35,633 bases of DNA from Candidatus Obscuribacter phosphatis (lineage in GTDB: Bacteria; Cyanobacteriota; Vampirovibrionia; Obscuribacterales; Obscuribacteraceae), in contig MOYA01000001.1 of assembly GCA_001899315.1 (NCBI GenBank), forward strand, positions 2,334,132 to 2,369,764, read 5' to 3'. The position numbers and the translations under genes are program-made. Below, in pieces: positions 24,198 through 33,214 of the stretch (position 1 is the first letter of the stretch; every line of letters begins with the position of its first letter). Below the pieces are notes generated by a model. It did no database searches. It saw only the letters and a program-made list of their open reading frames with translations, and had not been told where the DNA came from.

Positions 24198-24449
24198 GTG
24201 GCACATAAGAAGGGCGCCGGCTCGACAAGAAACGGAAGAGACAGCCAACCCAAACGTCTAGGCGTTAAAGTCTACGGCGGTGAGCCGGTTATCCCCGGTT
24301 GCATCATCGTCAGACAAAGAGGCACCAAGATTCATCCCGGCAAAAACGTAGGCAGAGGTTCAGACGACTCTCTCTTTGCAATTGCCGAAGGTGTGGTCAG
24401 ATTTGAAATGTCCCGAGGACGCAAGTTAGTCAGTGTCTACCCAGTTTAA
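24198..24449 (+). CDS. rpmA: 50S ribosomal protein L27
   Basis: This 83-residue protein is L27, whose N-terminal tail reaches the peptidyl-transferase centre. It begins [16 protein letters not shown], without the cleavable N-terminal extension found in Firmicutes. The GTG start at 24198 has GAGGAG 8-10 bases upstream. [18 protein letters not shown] is typical. The stop lies 14 codons-worth of overlap-free sequence short of nothing else but murE, whose start is 17 bases inside this gene. Confidence 0.97.
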   Translation: MAHKKGAGSTRNGRDSQPKRLGVKVYGGEPVIPGCIIVRQRGTKIHPGKNVGRGSDDSLFAIAEGVVRFEMSRGRKLVSVYPV

Positions 24450-26046
24450 GCTTGGGCAGCCGTCCGAAAAGACACTGAAAGAAATAATTGCAGAGCTGCT
24501 TTGTGAAAACGAGGCAGCTTTGCCGTCTGCTTTCACTCTTTACGACCGTCATTCAGAAGGCGAGAGCCTGGCTGAAAAAATAAAGATAGCCGGTCTCGCT
24601 TACGACTCTCGCCATGTAGAAAAAGACTTCGCCTTCTTCTCAATCGAAGGACAAAAACAAGACGGCAACGCCTTTATCAATCAAGCTATCGAAAAAGGTG
24701 CCTCGCTCATCGTTTCGCAAAAGAAAAGCGGTCCCTATGCCGTGCCTCTCTTGGTCGTACCCGACGTGAGAGTGTTCATGGGACAGATGGCCAATATATT
24801 TTTTGAAAAACCAAGCGAAAAACTGAGCTTGCTTGGCGTCACCGGTACAAACGGCAAGACCACCACCACTCATCTGATTGAGCATATCTTCAACTTTAAT
24901 GGTCGCCAGTGCGGACTGATAGGCACTCTCGGTGCACGCATGCCTTTGGCAGGCAAAACAGAGTACCTCGATGTGCACCACACCACGCCCCAAGCTGCCG
25001 ACTTACAAGCCCTGCTTTATACGATGGCTAAAGAAGGCGTGCAATATGTAGCAATGGAAGTAAGCTCTCATGCTCTCTTTCTCAAGCGGGTGGAAGGCAC
25101 CGAGTTTTCGGTGGGCTGCCTGACCAATATCACCCAAGATCACCTGGACTTTCATAAAACAATGGAGCACTACTACCGCTCCAAAGCCATCTTGTTCGAG
25201 ATGCTCGCCGGCAAAGACCAAGCCTGCGCGGTTATCAATCTAGATGACAAATATGCCGAGCCTTTCCTCAATATATGCCAAGAGAACAAGACCAAGATTT
25301 TGAGCTACGGCAAAGACACTAAAGCCAGCATTCATCCTATTTCTTTCCAGTTTGATGCCAGGGGTACACAAATCGAGCTTGCCACTCCAGATGGTGTCAT
25401 AAGCTTTAGCACCAAACTGACTGGAGAGTTCAATCTATACAATGTCATGGCCGCCATGGCTATTTCGCTCTCTCAAGGAATCAGCAAAGAAGCCGTAGCC
25501 GAAGCCTTGAAAGATTTTGCCGGAGTTGCTGGGCGCTTTGAAGTGGTGCAGCCGCCTTTCAAAATTGGTGAAGGCAGAGCCGTGCCCCTTTGTATAGTCG
25601 ATTACGCCCATACACCTGATGGTCTCGATAATGTTTTGAAAGCCGCCCGCGCTCTGGTCAAAGAACCGGGTAAGTTAATTGCCGTCTTTGGCTGCGGCGG
25701 CGATAGAGATAGCTCAAAGCGACCGCAAATGGGTGCTATCGCCGAAGAGCTAGCCGACAAACTAGTGGTCACTTCAGATAATCCCCGTTCTGAAGACCCG
25801 CAGCAGATAATTGCCGATATTTTGGCCGGCATCAAACGTTTGAAAGACGTGACGGTGGAAGTAGATAGACAAAGAGCCATTCTTGAAGCAGTCAAGAGCG
25901 CCGGCTCAAGCGATGTGGTTGTGGTAGCAGGCAAAGGGCATGAAACCTACCAAATTCTCAAAGATCGCACTATCGATTTTGACGACCGCATCGAAGTAGC
26001 TAATGCACTGAAAGAGCGCGAAGATATAATAAGTATCGAAAGATAG
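24433..26046 (+). CDS. murE: UDP-MurNAc-L-Ala-D-Glu:meso-diaminopimelate ligase
   Basis: This 537-residue cytoplasmic ligase adds meso-diaminopimelate to the peptidoglycan precursor with ATP. The ATP loop is GTNGKTT (K142), followed by [27 protein letters not shown] and YYRSKAILF with the expected carbamoylated lysine. The DNPR motif at 449-452 marks diaminopimelate rather than lysine specificity. The GTG at 24433 lies inside rpmA (17-base overlap, different frame), with GAGG 14 bases upstream, so translation is probably coupled. The N-terminus is about 30 residues longer than in E. coli MurE. Its place behind rplU-rpmA, where obgE is often found, is unusual. Confidence 0.95.
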   Translation: MSTQFKLGQPSEKTLKEIIAELLCENEAALPSAFTLYDRHSEGESLAEKIKIAGLAYDSRHVEKDFAFFSIEGQKQDGNAFINQAIEKGASLIVSQKKSGPYAVPLLVVPDVRVFMGQMANIFFEKPSEKLSLLGVTGTNGKTTTTHLIEHIFNFNGRQCGLIGTLGARMPLAGKTEYLDVHHTTPQAADLQALLYTMAKEGVQYVAMEVSSHALFLKRVEGTEFSVGCLTNITQDHLDFHKTMEHYYRSKAILFEMLAGKDQACAVINLDDKYAEPFLNICQENKTKILSYGKDTKASIHPISFQFDARGTQIELATPDGVISFSTKLTGEFNLYNVMAAMAISLSQGISKEAVAEALKDFAGVAGRFEVVQPPFKIGEGRAVPLCIVDYAHTPDGLDNVLKAARALVKEPGKLIAVFGCGGDRDSSKRPQMGAIAEELADKLVVTSDNPRSEDPQQIIADILAGIKRLKDVTVEVDRQRAILEAVKSAGSSDVVVVAGKGHETYQILKDRTIDFDDRIEVANALKEREDIISIER

Positions 26047-26081
26047 AAATTTCCTATCTGCTCTAAATCAGAAAGGCACTT

Positions 26082-26912
26082 GTGGCAATCAGCTTTCACA
26101 TTACGTCAGTCCGAGAAGGCACGATTTTCAATGTCATGCAGTTTCTCAGCCTTGAGAAAGTGACCGGCGTCTTGACCGTGCGCTTCGGCAGACAATTGCC
26201 CGAAGTGACCATTTACTTTGTGGCAGGCTCAATAACCACAGCCGAATTCGGCTCCATAGTCGGCGACTCTGTTCTTGACATGCTTTTGTGTCAGGAATTT
26301 GCCGTCAAGGAAGTCTCTTTCGCCCCCGGTCGCATCAATCAAGTTAACGAGCAAGCCATTATTGTCAGGTCGACCAATTTGGCCTCGGTCATGCTCAATG
26401 TCTCAAAAGATGTGGACAAATGCGAATCCCGTCCGCTTATCTATGGGCTCTTGCCCATCAATACCCAAAAGGGTGAAAGTGCTCCTTCGCTCTTGCATAT
26501 TCTCAATGACTTTGCCCCCTGGCAGGAATCTCTCAGTTCGCTGCCACGCTCAGATAAAGACAAAAAGGCACCCTTGCCTCAATGCGTGCTTTTGCACCGC
26601 GCCCTGGCCAAAGGCTATATTAGTTATCAGCGCCCACTTATATCTATAAAGGCTCTCAAGCCTCTGCTCGAGATTTTAGGCGCTTTATCAGATAAAGAAA
26701 CAAACAACTTGCGCGGCTATCTGCGTTCGCTCCTGCCGCACCCGCGTGCCACTCATCTTTCTATCGAACGTTTCTATGCCTTTGCCTCGGCTATCGAATC
26801 AATTGCGCAAAGACGCTCTCCCGAAGTAGGAGACCGTGCTAGAAGAGCTATTCATATGCTTATTCAAAATGCCACTAAAGTGCAGGACGGATCTGAGGCT
26901 GCCAATGCATGA
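26082..26912 (+). CDS. DUF4388-domain protein
   Basis: This 276-residue soluble protein has an N-terminal DUF4388 (PATAN-like) domain in about residues 5-110: FNVMQFLSLEKVTGVLTVRFG, then a VTIYFVAGSITTAEFG strand pair and a helical part. Such domains occur in signalling proteins of Cyanobacteria, Deltaproteobacteria and relatives, often beside response regulators or gliding-motility genes; their ligand is unknown. The C-terminal 150 residues are helical and not recognised. It starts with GTG behind AAAGG. The stop overlaps the ATG of the deacetylase as ATGA, so the two proteins are probably made together. Confidence 0.7.
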   Translation: MAISFHITSVREGTIFNVMQFLSLEKVTGVLTVRFGRQLPEVTIYFVAGSITTAEFGSIVGDSVLDMLLCQEFAVKEVSFAPGRINQVNEQAIIVRSTNLASVMLNVSKDVDKCESRPLIYGLLPINTQKGESAPSLLHILNDFAPWQESLSSLPRSDKDKKAPLPQCVLLHRALAKGYISYQRPLISIKALKPLLEILGALSDKETNNLRGYLRSLLPHPRATHLSIERFYAFASAIESIAQRRSPEVGDRARRAIHMLIQNATKVQDGSEAANA

Positions 26913-27700
26913 GCGAAGAAAAAGTCGATCGCAAAAAAGAGCGGGAAAAGCTTAAAGAAGATCCACGAGATTTTGAACATCGCCTTCATAATGCCAAAAT
27001 GTCCTTTCTCAACTATATGGCTAGGAAGGTCTTGCCGGGCGGGTTTTGGTCGGGAAACAGGCTGCAGCCTGGAGCCGGTGCGGCAGCCCCGGAGCCCGAT
27101 ACCGCCAATGGTGGCACACGCCCCAGTCATCTTGACGCTAATGGAAAAATCAGACTGCATCTCACCTTTGATGATGGACCAGACCCTGGCTCTACCCCCG
27201 ACTTGCTCAATTTACTAGCCAAAAGAGGGGTGATTGCTACTTTCTTTTTTATTGGTGCCAATGCCAAAAAACATGCCGCCCTGGTCAAAGAAGTGCAAAA
27301 TGCCGGACAGATAATCGGCAATCACAGCATGAATCATCTATTTTTGCCGGTGCAAGCGACAAAGAAAATTGAAAGCGAAATAGACGAAGCCAATCAGGTC
27401 TTGGAAGAGATAACCGGTGAGCGTCCCAGTCTTTTTCGCCCGCCTTTTGGATTAATCGACAAGCGCGGGGCCGAGCTTTTGGCGGCACGTCGCATGTCAC
27501 CGGTCTATTGGGGAGCGGTAGCCGACGATTGGCAGTACATCGGAGAGGAAGCGGTAACCAGGCGTATTCTCAAACAGTTGCCCCGGGAAGAATTAATCGT
27601 GCTGCACGAAGGACCGCATCTGGGTGAGCAAACAGTCAAGGCTGCCGCCCTCTTGATTGACCGCTGCCTCGAATTAGGCTTTTCATTTGATAGTATTTAA
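26909..27700 (+). CDS. Polysaccharide deacetylase (NodB domain)
   Basis: This 263-residue protein has a NodB homology domain from about residue 80. Motif 1 TFDDGPDPGS, motif 2 HSMNH (GNHSMNHLF), motif 3 FRPPFG, motif 4 DDWQY and motif 5 VLHEG are present; LHEG replaces the more usual LHD. Family members remove acetyl groups from peptidoglycan, chitin-like polymers or other glycans. The N-terminal 50 residues are highly charged (KKEREKLKED) and show no signal peptide or clear membrane anchor, so it appears cytoplasmic or held by a partner, which is odd for a wall-modifying enzyme. It is translationally coupled to the DUF4388 gene. Confidence 0.85.
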   Translation: MSEEKVDRKKEREKLKEDPRDFEHRLHNAKMSFLNYMARKVLPGGFWSGNRLQPGAGAAAPEPDTANGGTRPSHLDANGKIRLHLTFDDGPDPGSTPDLLNLLAKRGVIATFFFIGANAKKHAALVKEVQNAGQIIGNHSMNHLFLPVQATKKIESEIDEANQVLEEITGERPSLFRPPFGLIDKRGAELLAARRMSPVYWGAVADDWQYIGEEAVTRRILKQLPREELIVLHEGPHLGEQTVKAAALLIDRCLELGFSFDSI

Positions 27701-27735
27701 CGGTTATCTTTCTTCTCAAGGCAAAGGAAATAGCA

Positions 27736-29058
27736 GTGCTTGACTTCAAACCACCAAAAGACACGCCCTTTCTTTTCTGGTGGGCAAAAATAAATCTACC
27801 TCTGCACATGAAGTTCAGTATGAGAGGCACCTCGATCAAAATTATGGACGGGGCTTTGGAGCGCTTTGCCAAGCTGAAGGGCAAACATACTATGGTCTGC
27901 CCGAACCATTCCAACCGGCATGATCCCCAAATCATGTTTAGCTTTGGCGTCAAGGCCGGTGAGTATTTCAACTTTGTCGCCGCCCGCGAAGTCTTTGACT
28001 ATGACCATGGCGTTAATGGCTGGTGGCTGCAACACTTGGGCACCTATTCAGTGGTGCGGGGCGCAGCCGACCGTGAATCATTCAAAACCACCAGGCGCAT
28101 TCTCTCTGAAGGTCAGAAGAAACTGGTGCTCTTCCCTGAAGGAGAGATATCGAGGCAGAACGACACAATCATGCCTTTAGAATCTGGCGCAGCCCAGCTG
28201 TCATTTTGGGCTATGGCCGATCTGGAAAAGAAAGCGCAAGCAGCAAAGAAAGAGGACAAAAAAGACGATAAGAAAGAAGGAAAGACTGAAAATAGTGCAG
28301 TTGCCGTTGATGAACTAGGTTTTGAGCCTGTGTACATTCAACCAATGGCTTTCAAATACACCTACCCCGAAGACATTGCCAGTGAACTGAGGGGCTCACT
28401 CAAGACTCTAGAGATGCGTCTCGGGCTGAAAGTCGATGAGGAAGGCAGTTTCCAGACGCGCATCAAGAGACTGGCTGAGACTTTGCTTAGCACGCTTGAA
28501 AGAGAATACAATTTCAAGCCTAAAGATGCAGTCACTATGAACGACAGAGTCAAACAGCTGCGCGTGCATATTTTGCAAAATCTAGCCGGCATCTTGAGTG
28601 TCGAACTAGAAGCGGGTGGGCGCGAACTAGAATGGGTGAGAGTGCTGCGCAATAAGCTCGACGACTTCATCTACGAAGACGAAAAAGATATGTCTGAGTA
28701 TGAGAAGGAAGTACATGCCGAGAAAGAAAAGACATACAAGACCTATTACAAAGACCTCAATCGCGTCGTCAATTTCATTTCTATCTATGACGGTTATGTC
28801 AGCGAACGCTCAACTCAAGAAAGAATCGCTGAAGTGCTTGAGCGCATGGAAACCGAGGTCTTAGGCGGCGAGAGCCCACCCAAGGGCGCCCGCGAAGTGA
28901 TGATCGATGTGGGCGAAGCAATAAACTTAGGTGACTATTGGAGCCTCTACAAGAAGAACAAAAAAGAAGCAGTAAACCAAGTCACCGACCGCCTCTTTTC
29001 CGAGATTTCGCGCATGCTTGCCGAAATGGATGCCAAACGAAAAGTGCGCTATCTCTAG
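27736..29058 (+). CDS. PlsC-type acyltransferase with a long C-terminal extension
   Basis: This 440-residue protein has the lysophosphatidic-acid-type acyltransferase motifs: NHSNRHD (N57 to D63, H58 and D63 being catalytic) and LFPEGE (132-137). These enzymes transfer an acyl chain to a lysophospholipid or similar acceptor at the membrane. A Lys/Glu/Asp-rich insert lies at about 164-187. After the IQPMAFKY strand (about 201-208), about 230 residues of strongly charged helical sequence follow that are not part of the usual domain. GTG start at 27736 with AAAGGA just upstream. It lies 35 bases after the deacetylase and likely belongs to the same envelope operon. The substrate is not determined. 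Confidence 0.75.
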   Translation: MLDFKPPKDTPFLFWWAKINLPLHMKFSMRGTSIKIMDGALERFAKLKGKHTMVCPNHSNRHDPQIMFSFGVKAGEYFNFVAAREVFDYDHGVNGWWLQHLGTYSVVRGAADRESFKTTRRILSEGQKKLVLFPEGEISRQNDTIMPLESGAAQLSFWAMADLEKKAQAAKKEDKKDDKKEGKTENSAVAVDELGFEPVYIQPMAFKYTYPEDIASELRGSLKTLEMRLGLKVDEEGSFQTRIKRLAETLLSTLEREYNFKPKDAVTMNDRVKQLRVHILQNLAGILSVELEAGGRELEWVRVLRNKLDDFIYEDEKDMSEYEKEVHAEKEKTYKTYYKDLNRVVNFISIYDGYVSERSTQERIAEVLERMETEVLGGESPPKGAREVMIDVGEAINLGDYWSLYKKNKKEAVNQVTDRLFSEISRMLAEMDAKRKVRYL

Positions 29059-29118
29059 AGACCCTGCCAAGCAAAAACAGATTAAGAAAAGTTCCTATTA
29101 CTTAATCGAAATCTTCTC

Positions 29119-29147
29119 TTAGCAACCGCCGGTTTCGATGGTATATT
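29119..29147 (+). promoter_or_regulatory. Promoter of the flavoprotein gene
   Basis: TTAGCA (29119-29124) and TATATT (29142-29147) are separated by 17 bases. The predicted start near 29154 gives a short leader of about 24 bases. It would uncouple the flavoprotein from the envelope run upstream. Confidence 0.55.
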
Positions 29148-29177
29148 CAGGTTTTAAGAGGGATAGGTAACCTTTCG

Positions 29178-30617
29178 ATGCAAAAACTCGCCTTGATTGG
29201 ACTTGGAGCCTCCGGTTTATTCGCCCTGAAAGAACTGGCCGGAGCCGACGTAGAAGTACATGTTTTCGATGTCGGACCGCAATATGACAAACGTTATGCC
29301 TGCCCAATCGATCAGGGCAAGTTAGAAGTTTGCCCGCCCAAGGCTTGCTCTTATTGCGCGCCTGGTCAGTCGGCCGGCAGCTGGAACGATTTTAAAGTTA
29401 TCTTGTCGGCCTCGCCGGTCATTGGCGGCAGGCTGTATGACCTCATCGGCGAAAACGAGTTGCAGAAAAGACTAGATGTGGTGCGCGCCACCATTCTCGA
29501 TCACGCCCCCTGCCAGATTCCAGTGGTCAAGCCTAACGAAGAAGATCTGAGCTGGATCAAAAAGAAAGCTACTTTAGCTGGCATGACCTATCACTATCAA
29601 GAGCTTTTGCATTGCGGTTCTGACAATGCCCCGGCCATCAACACAAGCATACTGAACGAAATCAAAAGCAAAGGTCAGAACATCTGTTTTCACTGGGACA
29701 GCAAGGTGCTCTCAGTCTCTCGTCGCGGTGAAAAATTTGCCGTGCGCCACGATCGCTACCGCAAACCCGGTGAAGAGAAAGAAGAAATCTTCGACTATTG
29801 CGTCATTTCAGTTGGTCGCGGCGGCGCCCACTGGCTCACCCAGCAAGAATTCTACAAAGCCCTCGATATCTATCCCGGACAAGTGGACATCGGTATTCGT
29901 GTAGAAACATCTTGCTACTTCACCGAAGAAGTCGATAAACGCTTCTACGAACCCAAGCTCTATTACAAGAGCAGACATTCAGGCGATGTAGTGCGCAACT
30001 TCTGTTCTAATCCGAAAGGCTTTGTCACGCCTGAAAACCACCGCGAATATGTGCTGGTGAACGGTCATTCTAAGATGTATGAAAAGTCCGAGAACAATAA
30101 CTTTGCCGTATTGGTAAGCAAGACTTTCACCAGACCGTTTAAAGACCCGCAAATGTATTCTCAGACCATCGCCAAAATAGTAAACATGCTGGCCGGTGGC
30201 GGACCTCTAGTGCAGAGACTAGGGGACCTAAAAGCCGGCAGGCGCACCAAGTCGCTCGACAACAATCTGATCAAGCCTACACTGGAAGCAGAATGCGGCG
30301 ACATCTCGCTTGCTTATCCCCACCGCATTCTGCAAGGCATTGTTGAGTATCTGGAAGCCCTGGACAAAATCTGCCCTGGTGTCGCCGGTGAACACACCCT
30401 GCTCTATGCCCCCGAATGCAAGAGCTACCCTGACTCTATTTCGGTGAGCAAGAATATGGAAACCAATATCTCCAACTTGTTCATCATAGGCGATTCCAGT
30501 TCTTGGACCCGAGGCGTAGGACAAGCAGCCACAAGCGGACTCTTAGCCGGAGAAGGCGTCAAGAAAAAGCTGCTCTCGCCGCAGCCGGCGTCTGCACCGC
30601 ATTCGGTACCAGTCTAA
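29178..30617 (+). CDS. FAD-dependent oxidoreductase (COG2509-like)
   Basis: This 479-residue protein begins with a dinucleotide-binding fold (LIGLGASGLFALKEL, G8-x-G10-x2-G13) and ends with a second FAD-contacting motif (LFIIGDSSSWTRGVGQAATSG). It resembles the uncharacterised FAD-dependent dehydrogenases of COG2509. A Cys-rich block near the N-terminus (C42, C52, C57, C60, then PGQSAGSWND) stands where related proteins have a Cys cluster before a GAGAFSDGK-like segment; it may bind a metal or take part in redox chemistry (inference). Substrate unknown. The start follows AGAGGGATAGG. It converges on the TPR gene, with 14 bases between the stops. Confidence 0.7.
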   Translation: MQKLALIGLGASGLFALKELAGADVEVHVFDVGPQYDKRYACPIDQGKLEVCPPKACSYCAPGQSAGSWNDFKVILSASPVIGGRLYDLIGENELQKRLDVVRATILDHAPCQIPVVKPNEEDLSWIKKKATLAGMTYHYQELLHCGSDNAPAINTSILNEIKSKGQNICFHWDSKVLSVSRRGEKFAVRHDRYRKPGEEKEEIFDYCVISVGRGGAHWLTQQEFYKALDIYPGQVDIGIRVETSCYFTEEVDKRFYEPKLYYKSRHSGDVVRNFCSNPKGFVTPENHREYVLVNGHSKMYEKSENNNFAVLVSKTFTRPFKDPQMYSQTIAKIVNMLAGGGPLVQRLGDLKAGRRTKSLDNNLIKPTLEAECGDISLAYPHRILQGIVEYLEALDKICPGVAGEHTLLYAPECKSYPDSISVSKNMETNISNLFIIGDSSSWTRGVGQAATSGLLAGEGVKKKLLSPQPASAPHSVPV

Positions 30618-30631
30618 GCGGCTTTATCTAA

Positions 30632-32092
30632 TTAATCACGCCAGAGGATTTCGGTGGTTTCGCCGTCGTCATCGTCGGCAATAATCTTGCGCTGTAAGGC
30701 GGCATAGCGGCTCACCAGTTCGGCAACATCGGGATGCTCAGCGCCAAGACTCTTCTCAGATACTTCCAAGCCCCAACGGTATAACCTATCGGCTTCATCA
30801 AAATTCTCTTGTTCTTCAAAGAGCTGGGCAAGACGACGCAGAGCCTTAGCCACGCTTGGATGGTCATGCCCCATCGACTCCTGAATAATTTCGACAGCCC
30901 GCCAATAAAGGGGTTCTGCCTCCGAGAACTTTCCCTGGTCGTGATAGACCTCGGCAAGCGAATTGAGCACCTCAGCCACATGCATATGCTTAGGTCCCCA
31001 GTCTTTCTGTCTCAATTCCAATAGAGTCTTATAGAGAGGCTCAGCCTGGTCATACTTGCACTGCACATGAAAGAGCAGGGCGAGATTACTCAAGGTTTGG
31101 GCAGTGCTGGGATGTTCCAGGCCTAAGGCAGTTTGTCTAATTTTAAGGGCGCGCCAGTGAATTTTCTCAGAGCGAGGGAAATCTCCTAGACTTCTGTAGA
31201 GTTCAGCCTGATAGTTCAAAACAGTAGCAAGAGAAGGATGTTCCGGGCCCCATTCGGCTTCGAAAAGGCGCGCAGCTCTTTCATAGAGCGGCTCGGCCTG
31301 CTCATATTTGCCGCCGGCATGATAAAGCATGGCTAGATTATAGAGACTAGAGCCAATGCTGGGATGCTCAGCGCCGAGAGAGGCTTCTCGTTTAGCCAGC
31401 GCCCTTTGGAAAAGAGGCTCGGCTTGAGAATACTTACCATGCGCCCGCAAGAAATCGGCAAAAGTCTCCAGCATCTCGGCGAGATCAAGGGCTGAACCAT
31501 CGCCTTCAGCATTTTCATAAATAGTAAGGGCACGGCGCAAAAGCGGCTCCACACTAGAGTATCGCCCTTGAGCCCGGTAAACTGCCCCTAAACGAGTCAA
31601 AGCCTGTGCCACTCTTTTGTCTTCACTATAGAGCTTCTCTGAAATCTCCAGAGCCTGCTTGGCGAAAACTTCGGACTCTTTGAGATTGCCCATCTTTCGG
31701 TACATATCAGACATGTTGGCCGAAATATCAATCAAACCTTGTTCTACCCGAGTCTGACCGGGACTATTATCAGACTGAGACTGCACTCTTCGGGCAAGAG
31801 GCGGAGCGGGCGGCTCGCTTGTTCTCTCCGCTTGTACCTTATTAAAAGACTCGGTGGAGCGGCTGCCTGCGGGCTCGTCTTCCTCTTTCACAGCCACAAC
31901 CAGACCTTCGCGCTCGTCCCCTCGCAAAACTGAAAGCTCTCGCCGCGCTTCAATTAGAGCCTTTTGGAAGAGCTTCTCGGCATCCTCCAGCCTCGACATC
32001 TCGAGAGCCCGAGTTCCAGCGGTGAGATAGGTTTCCCAACCTATATTCTCTTTTGTATTCTCTTTTGCGCTCTTATCTTTTGAAGGGTCCAT
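30632..32092 (-). CDS. Kinesin-light-chain-type TPR protein
   Basis: This 486-residue soluble protein carries about eight 42-residue TPR units of the kinesin-light-chain (TPR_10/TPR_12) type from about residue 115 to 465, with recurring LGAEHPS/LGLEHPS/MGHDHPS and AEPLYERA/AEPLFQRA motifs. There is no signal peptide, so it is cytoplasmic, in contrast to the two exported TPR proteins in the window. An N-terminal helical part (about 18-55, also TPR-like) and a Pro/Ser/Arg linker (about 75-112) precede it. It ends in an acidic tail (DDDDGETTE). Such repeats serve protein-protein binding; the partner is unknown. No strong ribosome-binding site is seen at the ATG at 32092. Confidence 0.75.
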   Translation of the reverse strand: MDPSKDKSAKENTKENIGWETYLTAGTRALEMSRLEDAEKLFQKALIEARRELSVLRGDEREGLVVAVKEEDEPAGSRSTESFNKVQAERTSEPPAPPLARRVQSQSDNSPGQTRVEQGLIDISANMSDMYRKMGNLKESEVFAKQALEISEKLYSEDKRVAQALTRLGAVYRAQGRYSSVEPLLRRALTIYENAEGDGSALDLAEMLETFADFLRAHGKYSQAEPLFQRALAKREASLGAEHPSIGSSLYNLAMLYHAGGKYEQAEPLYERAARLFEAEWGPEHPSLATVLNYQAELYRSLGDFPRSEKIHWRALKIRQTALGLEHPSTAQTLSNLALLFHVQCKYDQAEPLYKTLLELRQKDWGPKHMHVAEVLNSLAEVYHDQGKFSEAEPLYWRAVEIIQESMGHDHPSVAKALRRLAQLFEEQENFDEADRLYRWGLEVSEKSLGAEHPDVAELVSRYAALQRKIIADDDDGETTEILWRD

Positions 32093-32266
32093 AGGTCGAC
32101 CAATCTCGGAAACTTACTAAGTTACTCATGCCCGCTGCACAGTCAAGATATCATAGGCTCCCCTATATTTTTGAACCGTACACTTTTGAAATTGTCGGGG
32201 CCGGCCACATAGTTCGACCAAGCCCTCCTAAGATTGAAAAGTAAGCTACAGAGAGGCAGTCGAGCA

Positions 32267-33214
32267 ATGAAAATGGCACTTGCAGTAAAGACCAAAGCCA
32301 AGCCCCAAAAGAAAAAACCACTTACCCTAAAGGGAGTGGTCATCGATCTCTTCAAACTCTATGTCTTCTATGTTCTACTTTCTCTTATCATCATATTTGG
32401 AATCAAAGATAAACTGGTGCTCTTCCCCAGCGCGGATATGAGCTGGAAAACCTGCCTGCCCATACTTGATAGAGACCTTAAGTGCCAAACCAGTGAACTT
32501 AGCATTCCCACCCTAAACGGCAATAAACTGGCAGGGCTCTATATAAAGAACCCTAGAAGCAAGTTTTTGACCATAGTCAATCATGGTAATGCCGGCAATA
32601 TTGGTCACCGTATTGTTATTGCGGCCAATCTGATTGGCGCTGGCAGTTCAGTACTTTTATACGACTATCAAGGCTATGGCGAATCAGGCGGGCAAGCCAA
32701 ATTGAGCAATCTAGTGCCCGATGCAAGAGCCGCCTATGACTACGCCACAAACAAGCTCGGCTACCCATCTTCGTCCATCATTCTTTATGGCGAATCAATC
32801 GGCTGCGGTGTTACCAGTGGTGTCATGAAAGAACGCACACCCCGCGCCTTTATCTTGCAGTCGCCCTTTGTCTCGCTGATGAAAACCGCCAAAGACAAAC
32901 TCTTCTTTATGCGCACCCTACCCGACTTTATCGACCCTGAGCCGCAACTGAATAATCTTGCCTCGGTCGAGAAAGCTCATCCACCGCTCTTGCTTATGCA
33001 CGGCGATAAAGACATCACCCTGCCCTGCAAATACAGTCAAGAACTGTACAAGAAAGCAAGCCAGCCCAAGCAAATATTCTTGGTCAAAGGTGCCGATCAC
33101 AACGACATTTACTGCCGCAGCGACAACTCGGTGTTACTGACATTGAAAAACTTTATCGAATCGATCTCAAGCCAGAGCGCTAACCAGGCTAATCAACAAA
33201 TTCAGGAACGATAA
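32267..33214 (+). CDS. Membrane-anchored alpha/beta hydrolase
   Basis: This 315-residue protein has a basic N-terminus, one membrane segment (about residues 28-45, LYVFYVLLSLIIIFGI), and an alpha/beta hydrolase domain. The nucleophile is S177 in GESIG, the oxyanion region is NHGNAGN, and the acid and His are probably D249 (HGDKD) and H278 (KGADHND). It resembles the membrane-bound serine hydrolases of the ABHD13/BEM46 type; the substrate is unknown. The ATG at 32267 is preferred since AGAGAGG lies 10 bases upstream; a TTG at 32234 is in the same frame. The last 26 bases overlap the convergent mqnD gene. Confidence 0.75.
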   Translation: MKMALAVKTKAKPQKKKPLTLKGVVIDLFKLYVFYVLLSLIIIFGIKDKLVLFPSADMSWKTCLPILDRDLKCQTSELSIPTLNGNKLAGLYIKNPRSKFLTIVNHGNAGNIGHRIVIAANLIGAGSSVLLYDYQGYGESGGQAKLSNLVPDARAAYDYATNKLGYPSSSIILYGESIGCGVTSGVMKERTPRAFILQSPFVSLMKTAKDKLFFMRTLPDFIDPEPQLNNLASVEKAHPPLLLMHGDKDITLPCKYSQELYKKASQPKQIFLVKGADHNDIYCRSDNSVLLTLKNFIESISSQSANQANQQIQER

